Assembly (NCBI RefSeq): GCF_015057185.1
Contig: NZ_SVEV01000029.1
Coordinates: forward strand, 1 to 45,268
DNA: 45,268 bases
DNA from: Pseudobutyrivibrio sp.
GTDB lineage: Bacteria > Bacillota > Clostridia > Lachnospirales > Lachnospiraceae
Reading direction: 5' to 3'
Position numbers and translations under genes: made by a program. This document shows positions 1 to 8,485 of the stretch, piece by piece; positions within the stretch are counted from its first letter, which is position 1; every line of letters starts with the position of its first letter. The notes under the pieces are model-generated. The model was not told the origin of the DNA. It ran no database searches and worked only from the letters and a program-made list of their open reading frames with translations.

Positions 1-72
<72 letters not shown>

Positions 73-316
73 AATATATAAGCAACATCAAGTTGCTTGA
101 GTTTAATTCCGAGTCAAAATAAATCTGACTTTACTATAAAGGTTTCGTTTCAAATTCGTACCCCTTTAGGGGTGCGTCAGTAACAAGCTTGCTTGTTACC
201 ATTATGAAACTAAATGAATTTCAAGGATACATGTTTTATACAAAACTGTATTAATTCAAGGTTTGTTTCACTGTTCAGTTATCAATCTTCATTTCGTTGT
301 TGCCCTCAGCAGCAAC
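73..316 (-). other. rRNA operon leader with processing hairpins
   Basis: This stretch lies between the promoter-proximal rRNA start (about 316) and mature 16S. It holds no gene. It contains short dyads: ACCCCT/AGGGGT at about 159-173, TAACAAG/CTTGTTA at about 180-198, and a GTTGC/GCAAC hairpin just after the start site (about 300-317). Such stems are typical of rRNA leaders for antitermination or RNase processing; the specific role here is inferred. Confidence 0.6.
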
Positions 317-322
317 TCGTTT

Positions 323-351
323 ATATTATCACGATGCCGACTTTTTGTCAA
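323..351 (-). promoter_or_regulatory. rRNA promoter P1 (proximal)
   Basis: On the minus strand TTGACA (351-346) is followed by a 17-nt spacer and TAATAT (328-323), a near-consensus sigma-A promoter. Transcription would start near 316, giving a leader of about 240 nt. The first transcribed bases include CTGAGGGCAAC, a motif shared with P2. Confidence 0.85.
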
Positions 352-458
352 CAACTTTTTTCTTATTTTTATTAACATTCACAGGGTTTTCAAATTGTTT
401 ACACAATTTTAATTACCTCTGTTTCAGTTCCGCACTTCGTTTCCCTCAGTGCTCGATT

Positions 459-487
459 ATAATATCACCTAGAATCAGGGCTGTCAA
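459..487 (-). promoter_or_regulatory. rRNA promoter P2 (distal)
   Basis: TTGACA (487-482), a 17-nt spacer and TATTAT (464-459) on the minus strand form a second strong sigma-A promoter 136 bp upstream of P1. Tandem promoters are usual for rRNA operons. Downstream of the -10 box the transcript reads CGAG then CTGAGGGAAAC, nearly as in P1. The 488-597 stretch upstream holds nothing else I can support. Confidence 0.83.
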
Positions 488-597
488 CAGATATTCTGTG
501 TTTTTTTAAAGTAAATCTATTTGGTGTACTTTTCGGAAATTGTTTGAATTGTAGTTATTTTTCTTACAATTTATTCTGAAGCACTATACTATGCGTC

Positions 598-627
598 AAA
601 AGCTATATCTCTTCATCGAGATATAGC
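598..627 (-). terminator. Terminator of radA
   Basis: GCTATATCTC (627-618) pairs with GAGATATAGC (611-602) around a six-base loop, followed on the minus strand by four T. The hairpin overlaps the last codons and stop of radA, so radA transcription ends upstream of the rRNA promoters. Confidence 0.7.
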
Positions 628-1998
628 ATCTACTGCTTCTTTAACGTTTGATACGCCTATCACCTCTATACCTAAAACGCTTCCTACAGATTGGAGATTA
701 GAATTTGGAATGATAACTTTTTCAAATCCTAATTTCTTAGCTTCCCTCACACGTTGTTCAGCCATTGAAACAGAGCGGACCTCACCTGACAAACCTATTT
801 CGCCAAATATAATTGTTTTGGCATCTATAGGAATATCTTTTTCACTACTATATATAGCCATAGCAATAGCCAAGTCAATGGCAGGCTCATTTATTCTAAT
901 TCCGCCTGCAATATTCACATAGATATCAGAACGGCCTAAAAATATTCCGCAGGATCTGTTTGCTTTACTGTCTCTCATCCTCTCAAGTACAGCCACAAGC
1001 AGATTAACTCTATTATAATCACAGCCTGTTGCCATTCTTCTAGGTATTTCAAATGCAGTTTTACTAACTAGTGATTGAATTTCCACTAGGATAGGACGAG
1101 TTCCTTCCATAGAACATGTAACTATTGAACCAGTGGCATTTTCCGGTCTACCATCAAGCATCACAGCTGAAGGATTCTTTACTTCGGATAGGCCAATATC
1201 TCTCATCTCGAATACACCAATCTCGTTGGTTGATCCAAATCGGTTCTTGACGCCTCTGAGGATTCTATAAGACGCATGTCTATCCCCTTCAAAGTATAGA
1301 ACTGTATCAACCATATGCTCTAAGACTCTTGGTCCTGCAACAGTTCCTTCTTTTGTTACATGACCTACAATAAATACAGCAATTCCCTGTACCTTTGCTA
1401 TTTCCATGAGAACACTCGTAGATTCTCTAACCTGTGACACTGAACCTGGGGCCGATGATACTGTCTCATTGTACATAGTCTGAATAGAATCAATTATGAG
1501 TACAGTAGGCTTCTCTCTTTCTACAACAGCTTTAACCGTATCCAAATTAGTTTCGCACAGCAAATCCAATTTATCATTAAACTTACCAATCCTATCAGCC
1601 CTAATTTTTATCTGCTGTAGAGACTCCTCGCCCGACACATACATCACATTAATGTTTGAAGAACATAATTTTTGGCAAGTTTGAAGAAGCAATGTAGATT
1701 TTCCAATTCCTGGATCACCACCAACTAATATCATTGACCCTGGAACTATACCACCGCCAAGCACCCTATCAAATTCTTGAATACTAGTAGAGATTCGTTG
1801 CTCATTGGATGCCTTAACGTCTATAAGCTTTGTTGGTCTCACATCAGCAACCTTAGCTCTAGTTTTTATTGAAGTTTTATCTACGATTTCCTCTACCAAG
1901 GTATTCCAAGCCCCACACGCTGGGCACTGTCCGGACCACTTTGATGTCTCATTTCCACATTCTTGGCAGAAAAACACCGATACATTCTTTTTTGCCAT
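613..1998 (-). CDS. radA: DNA repair protein RadA
   Basis: RadA (Sms) is a cytoplasmic RecA-related helicase that helps RecA process recombination intermediates by branch migration. The 461-residue length is standard. All family parts are visible: an N-terminal C4 zinc finger (CQEC then CPAC, residues 11-29), a RecA-like ATPase with Walker A GGDPGIGKST near residue 93, the diagnostic KNRFG motif near 250, and a C-terminal Lon-protease-like domain that is normally proteolytically inactive. The ATG is preceded by a modest AAAGGG. A terminator of the upstream gene ends just before the start, so radA probably has its own weak promoter or depends on read-through. The clpC-radA proximity seen in many Firmicutes is kept, with one small gene between. 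Confidence 0.97.
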   Translation of the reverse strand: MAKKNVSVFFCQECGNETSKWSGQCPACGAWNTLVEEIVDKTSIKTRAKVADVRPTKLIDVKASNEQRISTSIQEFDRVLGGGIVPGSMILVGGDPGIGKSTLLLQTCQKLCSSNINVMYVSGEESLQQIKIRADRIGKFNDKLDLLCETNLDTVKAVVEREKPTVLIIDSIQTMYNETVSSAPGSVSQVRESTSVLMEIAKVQGIAVFIVGHVTKEGTVAGPRVLEHMVDTVLYFEGDRHASYRILRGVKNRFGSTNEIGVFEMRDIGLSEVKNPSAVMLDGRPENATGSIVTCSMEGTRPILVEIQSLVSKTAFEIPRRMATGCDYNRVNLLVAVLERMRDSKANRSCGIFLGRSDIYVNIAGGIRINEPAIDLAIAMAIYSSEKDIPIDAKTIIFGEIGLSGEVRSVSMAEQRVREAKKLGFEKVIIPNSNLQSVGSVLGIEVIGVSNVKEAVDAISR

Positions 1999-2013
1999 AT
2001 TTTCCCTTTCTTA

Positions 2014-2044
2014 TAAAAAAATCTCCCCAATAATGGGGAGATTT
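2014..2044 (-). terminator. Intrinsic terminator after the 137-residue gene
   Basis: AAATCTCCCC and GGGGAGATTT form a perfect 10-bp stem with a six-base loop (2019-2044), followed on the minus strand by a run of T (to 2014). It sits between the small gene at 2065-2478 and radA. Confidence 0.88.
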
Positions 2045-2064
2045 AAGTAATCATAATAAAATAA

Positions 2065-2478
2065 TTACACTCTATTAATTTTTACTTCTACTGGTACACC
2101 TGGGTCTAGCTCAACAGAGATATTTAATTTACCACCAAGATTAGTCTTCATCTGTCCTGCGTTTGTGCCATTTACTGTAATATCATATGTAGTCTCTGGC
2201 TCCAACTCCAATGTAACCATCGCATCTTCCTTTCCCTCCACAGTGAAAGAAATAGCATCTGAAGTACAATTAAATTTTTCCACCGCTGTTCCTGGTACTG
2301 ACTCATACACAAACATACCATTACGCTCGAGCTTGGTAATATCCGAAAAAGTCTTTACCTTGTATAAGTCCCCCTCGTGCTTGTAATCTTCAAGCTTTTT
2401 CTTATCAGCAAGAGTATAATCACCAAAGCTGATAGTTCCGTCTGCTTCACTGCGAATCAATTCGCTAATTACAGCCAT
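2065..2478 (-). CDS. Conserved small acidic protein of unknown function
   Basis: This is a 137-residue protein with no signal peptide and no membrane segment. I do not recognise an enzymatic motif. The N-terminal third (SFGDYTLADKKKLEDY) looks like a short helical region; the rest alternates hydrophobic and polar residues in a beta-rich pattern (FTVEGKEDAMVTLELEPETTYDITVNG) reminiscent of a small immunoglobulin-like or fibronectin-like fold. My recollection is that related proteins in Lachnospiraceae are sometimes labelled endosialidase, for which I see no support. The start has a perfect GGAGGAATTGAA site. The gene is monocistronic: own promoter at 2527-2555 and own strong terminator at 2014-2044. 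Confidence 0.8.
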   Translation of the reverse strand: MAVISELIRSEADGTISFGDYTLADKKKLEDYKHEGDLYKVKTFSDITKLERNGMFVYESVPGTAVEKFNCTSDAISFTVEGKEDAMVTLELEPETTYDITVNGTNAGQMKTNLGGKLNISVELDPGVPVEVKINRV

Positions 2479-2526
2479 TTCAATTCCTCCTGTATTACTG
2501 CTAAGTTTGCAGATTGTCTTAGTCCG

Positions 2527-2555
2527 ATTATAACAAAGGAATTTAATTTTAACAA
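2527..2555 (-). promoter_or_regulatory. Promoter of the 137-residue gene
   Basis: TTGTTA (2555-2550), a 17-nt spacer and TATAAT (2532-2527) with an extended TG upstream of the -10 box on the minus strand. It lies in the 96-bp gap after clpC and would give a 5' UTR of about 40 nt. Confidence 0.75.
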
Positions 2556-2574
2556 CAAGCTCAAAGCATAAAAA

Positions 2575-5013
2575 TTAGCATTTTTCGAAAACAACTTCGT
2601 CTTTTTTTATCTTTGCTTTTACAGAATCCTGTGACTTAATATTACCTGCAAGAATATCTTCTGCCATAACATCTTCTAAGGAAGTTTGAATCTTTCTACG
2701 TATTGGACGAGCGCCATATTTAGGATCAAATGCTTTCTCTACAATCCAAGTTTTAACTGATGCAGGTATGGTAACCTTAATGTCCATTTGTTCCTTACAT
2801 CTAGCAATAAACTGGTTCACTTGTAATGTGGCAATTTCTTTCATGTCGTCCTTAGTAAGAGCTCTAAATACAATGGTTTCATCAATTCTATTTAAGAACT
2901 CAGGCTTGAAAATACGTTTTACCTCTTCCATGACGCCATTTTTCATGAACTCGTAGTCTTTCTTAGCATCATCAGCTGAAGCAAAACCCAATTTTTTAGG
3001 TGAAATAATGGCTTGCGCGCCTGCATTACTAGTCATGATTATTATAGTATTTTTAAAGTCTACTTTACGTCCCTGAGAATCTGTAACATGTCCATCATCA
3101 AGAATCTGCAGTAAAACATTAAATACATCAGGATGTGCTTTTTCAATTTCATCAAAAAGTATTACAGAGTATGGATTACGTCTAACTTTCTCTGATAATT
3201 GACCACCCTCTTCATAGCCTACATATCCAGGAGGCGAACCTATCATCTTAGAGACAGAGTGTTTCTCCATATACTCACTCATATCAACACGAATCATTGA
3301 GCTTTCATTGCCAAACACAGCCTCAGCAAGAGCTTTTGAGATTTCTGTTTTACCAACACCTGTTGGGCCTAAGAACAAGAATGAACCAATAGGTCTTCCT
3401 TTTTCCTTGAGGCCTACTCGCCCTCTACGAACCGCTCTAGCTACAGCAGAAACAGCCTCTTCTTGGCCAACAACCCTCTTATGAAGAATGCTCTCAATTT
3501 TTCTAAGTCTAACTGATTCTTGCTCAGTAAGTTTAGCAACTGGAATTTTGGTCCAAAGCGCCACAACTGATGCCACATCATTTTCTGTAAGCACTACACG
3601 TTTTGAGCGACTCTTTCTGGCTGCTTTTTTATCGGCAGCATCCTTTTCAGTAATGAGCTCATCTTTTTCTTTTTTTATTGAACTAGCCAACACAATGTCA
3701 CCTGCAATTATGGCATCTTCCATTTTCTGAGCTAATTCTGCTATTTGAATTTCTAAAGAATTATCTTTTACAACATTTTTTACATATGTAAGTTTTAACG
3801 ATGCGGCAGCTTCATCCATTAAATCAATTGCTTTATCAGGTAGAAATCTGTCAGCTATGTATCTCTCGGAAAGATTTACACATGCCTCTACCGCCTCATC
3901 CGGAATTGTAACTCCATGGTGTTCTTCATATAGATGTCTAATACCTTTTAGAATTTCTATTGTCTCTTCAGCAGATGGTTCCTCTACAACTACAGGCTGG
4001 AATCTGCGCTCCAATGCTGCATCCTTTTCTACGTATTTACGATATTCTGTAATAGTAGTAGCACCTAGGATTTGAATTTCTCCTCTAGCCATAGCTGGCT
4101 TTAAGATGTTGGATGCATCTATCGCACCTTCTGCTCCACCAGCACCAATTAAAGTATGAATCTCATCAATAAATAAAAGAATATTGCCTTCTTCAATTAC
4201 TTCCGCAATAACCTTTTTAATTCTTTCCTCGAACTCGCCTCTATACTTTGAGCCAGCAACCATACCAGATAAATCAAGAGATAGCACTCTCAAGTCTCTA
4301 ACAGAATCTGGTACATTCCCCTGTACTATTCGTTGGGCAAGTCCCTCAACTATTGCAGTCTTACCAACACCAGGCTCTCCAATAAGACATGGATTATTTT
4401 TTCCACGTCTAGATAAAATCTGAATCACTCTTTGAATTTCTGAATCACGACCAACAATAGGATCAAGTTCTCCTTCTTCGGCCATTTCAGTCAAATCACG
4501 AGAAAACTGTTCTAGGTAAGAAACTTCGTTGCGCTTTCTACCGCTATTCATAGCCTGCATCTCTTCTTTGTAGACATTGCCCTCTGCGCCCATACCTGCT
4601 ACTAATTCAGAGAATAGTTTGTGTGGATTAACGTCTAGAGAATTAAGCAGTCTAGCACCGGAGCAATCCTGCATGCGAATCATGGCAAGAAGTAAGTGTT
4701 CTGTGCCGATAGTTTTAGAGTTGCATTTATCAGCCTCATCCGCAGCATGATCCAATAACTGCTCCATTTTAGGTGTATAGCCATCTCGTTCCTGTACAAC
4801 AACTTCTCCACCTGGTGAGATTAATTCCTCTACCAATTTAATGAGTCCTTCTTTGTTAACGCCATTTGAATTAAGCACTTTTGCAGCAAGAGAATCCTCT
4901 TGTTCAATAATGGCAATAAGTAAATGTTCTGTGCCTACATAGCTATGGTTTAATGATTTTGATAGCTTTGAAGCACCAGTTATTGCTTTTTTTGCTTGTT
5001 TAGAATATTCCAT
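2575..5013 (-). CDS. clpC: ATP-dependent Clp protease ATP-binding subunit ClpC
   Basis: ClpC is the AAA+ unfoldase that feeds proteins to ClpP. The 812-residue product has the double N-terminal Clp-N repeat (residues about 1-145), D1 with Walker A GEPGVGKT (about 212-219) and [14 protein letters not shown], a middle region shorter and more degenerate than a usual UVR/M domain ([18 protein letters not shown]), D2 with GPTGVGKT and [18 protein letters not shown], and a C-terminal small domain. I place the start at the ATG at 5013, spaced 6 nt after AAGGAG, not at a TTG six codons earlier. The usual partners ctsR, mcsA and mcsB are absent here; instead the gene follows a surface-protein gene after 46 nt. 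A small TTCCAC/GTGGAA hairpin lies in that gap (about 5042-5057). Confidence 0.96.
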   Translation of the reverse strand: MEYSKQAKKAITGASKLSKSLNHSYVGTEHLLIAIIEQEDSLAAKVLNSNGVNKEGLIKLVEELISPGGEVVVQERDGYTPKMEQLLDHAADEADKCNSKTIGTEHLLLAMIRMQDCSGARLLNSLDVNPHKLFSELVAGMGAEGNVYKEEMQAMNSGRKRNEVSYLEQFSRDLTEMAEEGELDPIVGRDSEIQRVIQILSRRGKNNPCLIGEPGVGKTAIVEGLAQRIVQGNVPDSVRDLRVLSLDLSGMVAGSKYRGEFEERIKKVIAEVIEEGNILLFIDEIHTLIGAGGAEGAIDASNILKPAMARGEIQILGATTITEYRKYVEKDAALERRFQPVVVEEPSAEETIEILKGIRHLYEEHHGVTIPDEAVEACVNLSERYIADRFLPDKAIDLMDEAAASLKLTYVKNVVKDNSLEIQIAELAQKMEDAIIAGDIVLASSIKKEKDELITEKDAADKKAARKSRSKRVVLTENDVASVVALWTKIPVAKLTEQESVRLRKIESILHKRVVGQEEAVSAVARAVRRGRVGLKEKGRPIGSFLFLGPTGVGKTEISKALAEAVFGNESSMIRVDMSEYMEKHSVSKMIGSPPGYVGYEEGGQLSEKVRRNPYSVILFDEIEKAHPDVFNVLLQILDDGHVTDSQGRKVDFKNTIIIMTSNAGAQAIISPKKLGFASADDAKKDYEFMKNGVMEEVKRIFKPEFLNRIDETIVFRALTKDDMKEIATLQVNQFIARCKEQMDIKVTIPASVKTWIVEKAFDPKYGARPIRRKIQTSLEDVMAEDILAGNIKSQDSVKAKIKKDEVVFEKC

Positions 5014-5059
5014 ATTTAGCTCCTTTGCCAAATAATAGTTCGTTCCACATTAGTGGAAT

Positions 5060-6481
5060 TTATAAATCATTTAAATCCATCATATTAAGACTAGCATTTC
5101 TTCGCTCTTCGTATGACTCACTAGTACTGTAGTCTTCTACAGCATCCTCTTCCTCATAGTCTTCATCATACTCATCATCTTCATCCACGTCGTCTTCATC
5201 ATCTCCGAAAACATCGCCATCATCACGACCTCTGAACACTATTGAACGAGGAAGCTTTCTTGAAGCCTTAACTGGAGACTTAGCAAAAACGTCTCCATCA
5301 AAATCATCGTCATCTTCACCACGATTCTTAATAATTCTGTTGATTGTTATGAATAACAATACAACACAAAGAACTATAAGTCCCATGATTATCTTTCTAT
5401 AGAGTGCAAGCTTCTGAATGAATACGCTATTATCAGAGTCAGTTGTAGCTTCTGCGTCTTCATCAGTTGAAGTGCTAGATGAATCGGCACTAATAGCTGA
5501 TGTATCAACTCTAGAAACTGTTCCATAAGTCTGGTCATATACATACCAGCCTTCAACCTGATTCTGATTTGTTCCATATACATAGAAGAACTCTGCGCCA
5601 TCAACTGTATATGCATTTATTTCAACACCATTTACATTAACTGTAGTTTGAGAAAATGCACTACCTGGTGTATCGGATGTTTCCTGTACAAGAACATATT
5701 TATCAGAATCACCAAGCATAGTAAAGTTTGAAACTGTACCTGCTGCCTCATCATAAAGGTAGAAAACACCTGAACCAGAAGTATTATCTGCTGGTTTTAA
5801 ATAAAGTAATGTAATCGATCCGTTAGTAGGCTCGCTGTATGTACTAGAGCCAATTGTGATAGTAGTTTTTGAAAATCCAGAAGGCATTTCAGAATCTGAA
5901 TAACGTTCTGAAACGACATATGAAACACCATCAATATCAAAGCCACCATCAGAATTGAGAGTGCCTACAGCTGTACCTGATACAGTAGAGGTTGTTTCGG
6001 TAGTCTCTTCTGTCTCAGCAGGCTCTTCTGTAACAGTGACCTCTGTCTCAGTCTGTTCTGTTGTTTCTTCTGTAGTCTCTGTAGTAGTGGAAGTACTAGT
6101 ACTAGCTGAATCTCCTCCGATTGTAAGAGTAGTACTGCTACCAGAGCAGCTAGATGATGAAACTATAATAGAAGCTGTTCCTGCGGATGCTGCTGTAAAT
6201 TTAATGTCTCCACTCTTACCTGAGAAAGAAACTGAATTTCCTTCTGCAGAAGCTCCCGATACGCTACACTCAACATATGAAAGCATGCTAGAAGTATATT
6301 TCACTGTAATGGTGCCACTCTCAGAAGCTGTAACTGATACCGTAATAGAATCACCTACTGCCGCTGAACTCTTGGATACAGAAATCATGGTCGTACCCTG
6401 GGCAAAAACCACCATCTGCATCGCCATAATAAAAATGACCGCAAAAATAGTATTTAAAGTTCTTTTAAACAATTTATTCAT
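5060..6481 (-). CDS. Surface protein: cohesin-like domain, Thr/Glu linker, one TM, acidic tail
   Basis: The 473-residue product has a signal peptide (NKLFKRTLNTIFAVIFIMAM), then a beta-rich domain of about 95 residues (ISVSKSSAAVGDSITVSV to TTLTIGGD) that resembles cohesin or bacterial Ig-like folds, a long Ser/Thr/Glu-rich linker (about 125-165), a second extracellular region with GWYVYDQTYGTVSRV, one transmembrane helix (KIIMGLIVLCVVLLFITINRI, about 365-383) and a cytoplasmic tail of about 88 residues that is strongly acidic (DEDDEYDEDYEEED). The arrangement suggests an outward-facing domain linked to a cytoplasmic acidic segment. No substrate is evident. The start is the ATG at 6481 with GGAAGG upstream; a longer reading frame would need a TTG. 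It has a consensus promoter and may be co-transcribed with clpC. Confidence 0.82.
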   Translation of the reverse strand: MNKLFKRTLNTIFAVIFIMAMQMVVFAQGTTMISVSKSSAAVGDSITVSVTASESGTITVKYTSSMLSYVECSVSGASAEGNSVSFSGKSGDIKFTAASAGTASIIVSSSSCSGSSTTLTIGGDSASTSTSTTTETTEETTEQTETEVTVTEEPAETEETTETTSTVSGTAVGTLNSDGGFDIDGVSYVVSERYSDSEMPSGFSKTTITIGSSTYSEPTNGSITLLYLKPADNTSGSGVFYLYDEAAGTVSNFTMLGDSDKYVLVQETSDTPGSAFSQTTVNVNGVEINAYTVDGAEFFYVYGTNQNQVEGWYVYDQTYGTVSRVDTSAISADSSSTSTDEDAEATTDSDNSVFIQKLALYRKIIMGLIVLCVVLLFITINRIIKNRGEDDDDFDGDVFAKSPVKASRKLPRSIVFRGRDDGDVFGDDEDDVDEDDEYDEDYEEEDAVEDYSTSESYEERRNASLNMMDLNDL

Positions 6482-6569
6482 AATCAATTACCTTCCACTT
6501 TCGCTAGATATTAGTAACACTATAAATAGCACTAATCCGCCTAATATCATACTATATATAGATAATTTA

Positions 6570-6598
6570 ATTATAGATAAACCACTTTTTATAGTCAA
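6570..6598 (-). promoter_or_regulatory. Promoter of the surface-protein gene (possibly also clpC)
   Basis: TTGACT (6598-6593), 17-nt spacer, TATAAT (6575-6570) on the minus strand. It overlaps the last codons of the small ORF at 6595-6789 and gives a 5' UTR of about 80 nt. Confidence 0.85.
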
Positions 6599-6789
6599 CA
6601 GTTATGGCAAAGTAATGCAAGCCAAATACCACCTGATAATCCCGAATAGGAACCAACTACCTTTGCAATATTATTTGAAATATCAATATCAAAAATAAAA
6701 AGAACAAAAAACAATATGCCTACCGCGAAAATCAACGCTAAAGCTCCCAAAGAAATAATAAGCTCCTTATCTAATCCTCTTCTCTTCAT
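6595..6789 (-). CDS. Small membrane protein, 64 residues
   Basis: A short ORF with a good ribosome binding site (GCGGAGG, 9 nt before the ATG). The product starts with a charged MKRRGLDKE, then two hydrophobic stretches (LIISLGALALIFAVGILFFVLFI, about 10-32, and a weaker VVGSYSGLSGGIWLALL). It ends LLCHNC. I do not recognise the family. The positive-inside N-terminus and the strong Shine-Dalgarno argue that it is translated. The 157 nt upstream (6790-6946) contain no convincing promoter pair, only a TAATAT-like -10 region near 6825. Confidence 0.6.
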   Translation of the reverse strand: MKRRGLDKELIISLGALALIFAVGILFFVLFIFDIDISNNIAKVVGSYSGLSGGIWLALLCHNC

Positions 6790-6941
6790 AATAAATAACC
6801 TCCGCTCATCTGATGGTTATATTATGCATTTTCAATGTGTCCCTATTTATGGACTTTGTACATCCTCTTCTCTTGAGTAGACATCCTCATGCCACAAGAG
6901 CGTTTGGTAGTAGTTAGAAAATAGTTAGCGTTTTAAGAAAT

Positions 6942-6973
6942 AAAAAAAGCGTATCGATAATATCGATACGCTT
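6942..6973 (-). terminator. Terminator of the purine permease operon
   Basis: Perfect 12-bp stem AAGCGTATCGAT / ATCGATACGCTT (6947-6973) with a three-base loop, followed by seven T on the minus strand. It closes the glnA to permease operon. Confidence 0.93.
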
Positions 6974-6989
6974 AGTTATTAGTATAATT

Positions 6990-8423
6990 TTATACTGCTA
7001 AGAAAAACTTAATAAGGAATAAAAGTGAAATTACATATGTAAGTCCAGATACATCCTTAGCCTTTCCTGTAAATACCTTGATGATTGTGTATGAAATCAT
7101 AGCAAGACCGATTGCATGTCCAATTGAACCTGAAATCGGCATAGCAATAAGCATGATTGTAACAGGTACACAAACTGAAAGATCATCAAAGTTAACCTTT
7201 TTAAGACCTGTCATCATAAGAACACCTACGTAAATAAGTGCTGCTGATGTTGCTGCTGCTGGAATGATTGCCGCTATAGGAGCAAGGAAGACACAAACAA
7301 GGAACGCAATACCACATGTAAGCGATGTAAGTCCTGTACGTCCACCTGCCTCAACACCAGAAGCAGACTCAATAAATGTAGTAACTGTAGATGTACCTGT
7401 GCATGAACCTACGATTGTACCAACTGAATCTGAAAGAAGTGCCTCCTTCATGTTTGGCATATTTCCTTCGCGGTCTACCATTCCTGCACGTGATGCAGTA
7501 CCAACAAGAGTTCCAATTGTATCAAACATATCGATGATACAGAATGTAATTACAAGAGTAACTACTGTGAACCAACCCATCTGAGCAAGTCCAGCAACAT
7601 TAAACTTGAATAATGTTGTTGCTGCCATATCTCCAAATGCAGGAACAAATGAAGCTGTCTTAAGTGATGCAAATGGATTGTTTCCAAGTACACAATAATC
7701 ACCAATCCAGTAAAGGATTGAAGCTGCAAACATACCAAGAATAACTGCTGATTTAACACCCTTTGAAGCTAGAATAACGATTACAAACAAACCAACAAAC
7801 ATTGTAATAGCGCAAAGAACCATCATAGGATAAGCATCGCCCATAATCTGCTTTGCATAACCTGCTGTAAGTGCTCCGAAGAAATCCTTCATTACAAAGA
7901 ACTGAGAACCTTCTGAGTTTGCGATGTAAACATTTGAGCCAAAACCAATATTGAGAAGCATTAAGCCGATAGCTGGCGAAATACCAAGTCGAATTCCAAG
8001 TGGAATAGCATCTACTATTTTTTCTCTGACATTAAGAAGAGAAAGAATAAAGAAAATAACACCTTCAATAAGAATGACACAGAGCATAGCCTGGAATGAC
8101 TCAACATAACCCATTCCTGTCATTGCAACTAAGTTACCAATAACGATAGCCATAAATGAGTTTAATCCCATACCTGGAGCTAAACAGAATGGTTTGTTTG
8201 CAAGAAATGCCATTACAAACATAGCAACTGCTGATGAAATACATGTTGCAAGGAATACTCCATTCCAAAGACCCTCTTCTGCACCTTGCGAACCATAAAC
8301 AGTAAGGATGTTTGGATTCAATGCAATGATGTAAGCCATTGTCATGAATGTGGTAAGTCCAGCGATAATTTCTGTTTTAACAGAAGTATTATTTTCGCTG
8401 AGTTTAAAACGCTTTTCTAACAT
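6990..8423 (-). CDS. NCS2-family purine permease (AzgA/PbuG type)
   Basis: A 477-residue polytopic membrane protein that begins LEKRFKLSENNTSVKTEIIAGLTTFMTMAYIIALNP (here shown in parts: the TFMTMAYI block is diagnostic), followed by CLAPGMGLNSF, SPAIGLMLLNIG, MFDTIGTLVG and STVTTFIESASGV. These are the hallmark motifs of the AzgA branch of the NCS2 uptake family, which carries adenine, guanine or hypoxanthine by proton symport; substrate among these cannot be read from sequence. About 12-14 membrane segments are visible. The gene is the last of an operon with pyrG 62 nt upstream; that gap holds only a short AGCAAAGC/GCTTTGTT hairpin and no purine riboswitch. Start supported by GGGAGG. Confidence 0.92.
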   Translation of the reverse strand: MLEKRFKLSENNTSVKTEIIAGLTTFMTMAYIIALNPNILTVYGSQGAEEGLWNGVFLATCISSAVAMFVMAFLANKPFCLAPGMGLNSFMAIVIGNLVAMTGMGYVESFQAMLCVILIEGVIFFILSLLNVREKIVDAIPLGIRLGISPAIGLMLLNIGFGSNVYIANSEGSQFFVMKDFFGALTAGYAKQIMGDAYPMMVLCAITMFVGLFVIVILASKGVKSAVILGMFAASILYWIGDYCVLGNNPFASLKTASFVPAFGDMAATTLFKFNVAGLAQMGWFTVVTLVITFCIIDMFDTIGTLVGTASRAGMVDREGNMPNMKEALLSDSVGTIVGSCTGTSTVTTFIESASGVEAGGRTGLTSLTCGIAFLVCVFLAPIAAIIPAAATSAALIYVGVLMMTGLKKVNFDDLSVCVPVTIMLIAMPISGSIGHAIGLAMISYTIIKVFTGKAKDVSGLTYVISLLFLIKFFLAV

Positions 8424-8485
8424 AATTTCCTCCCTTTAATAAAAATATGTTGTTAGATTTATAGCAAAGCATTAGCTTTGTTATC

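Noticed and set aside
297-509. Plus-strand ORF of 70 residues
   Set aside because: It covers the two rRNA promoters and has no ribosome binding site.
5955-6698. Plus-strand ORF of 247 residues, rich in Val and Ser
   Set aside because: It is the antisense shadow of the Thr/Glu linker and signal peptide of the surface-protein gene; no ribosome binding site and low complexity.
8424-8485. Purine riboswitch before the permease
   Set aside because: The gap is only 62 nt and shows one small hairpin, without the three-way junction or conserved loop bases.
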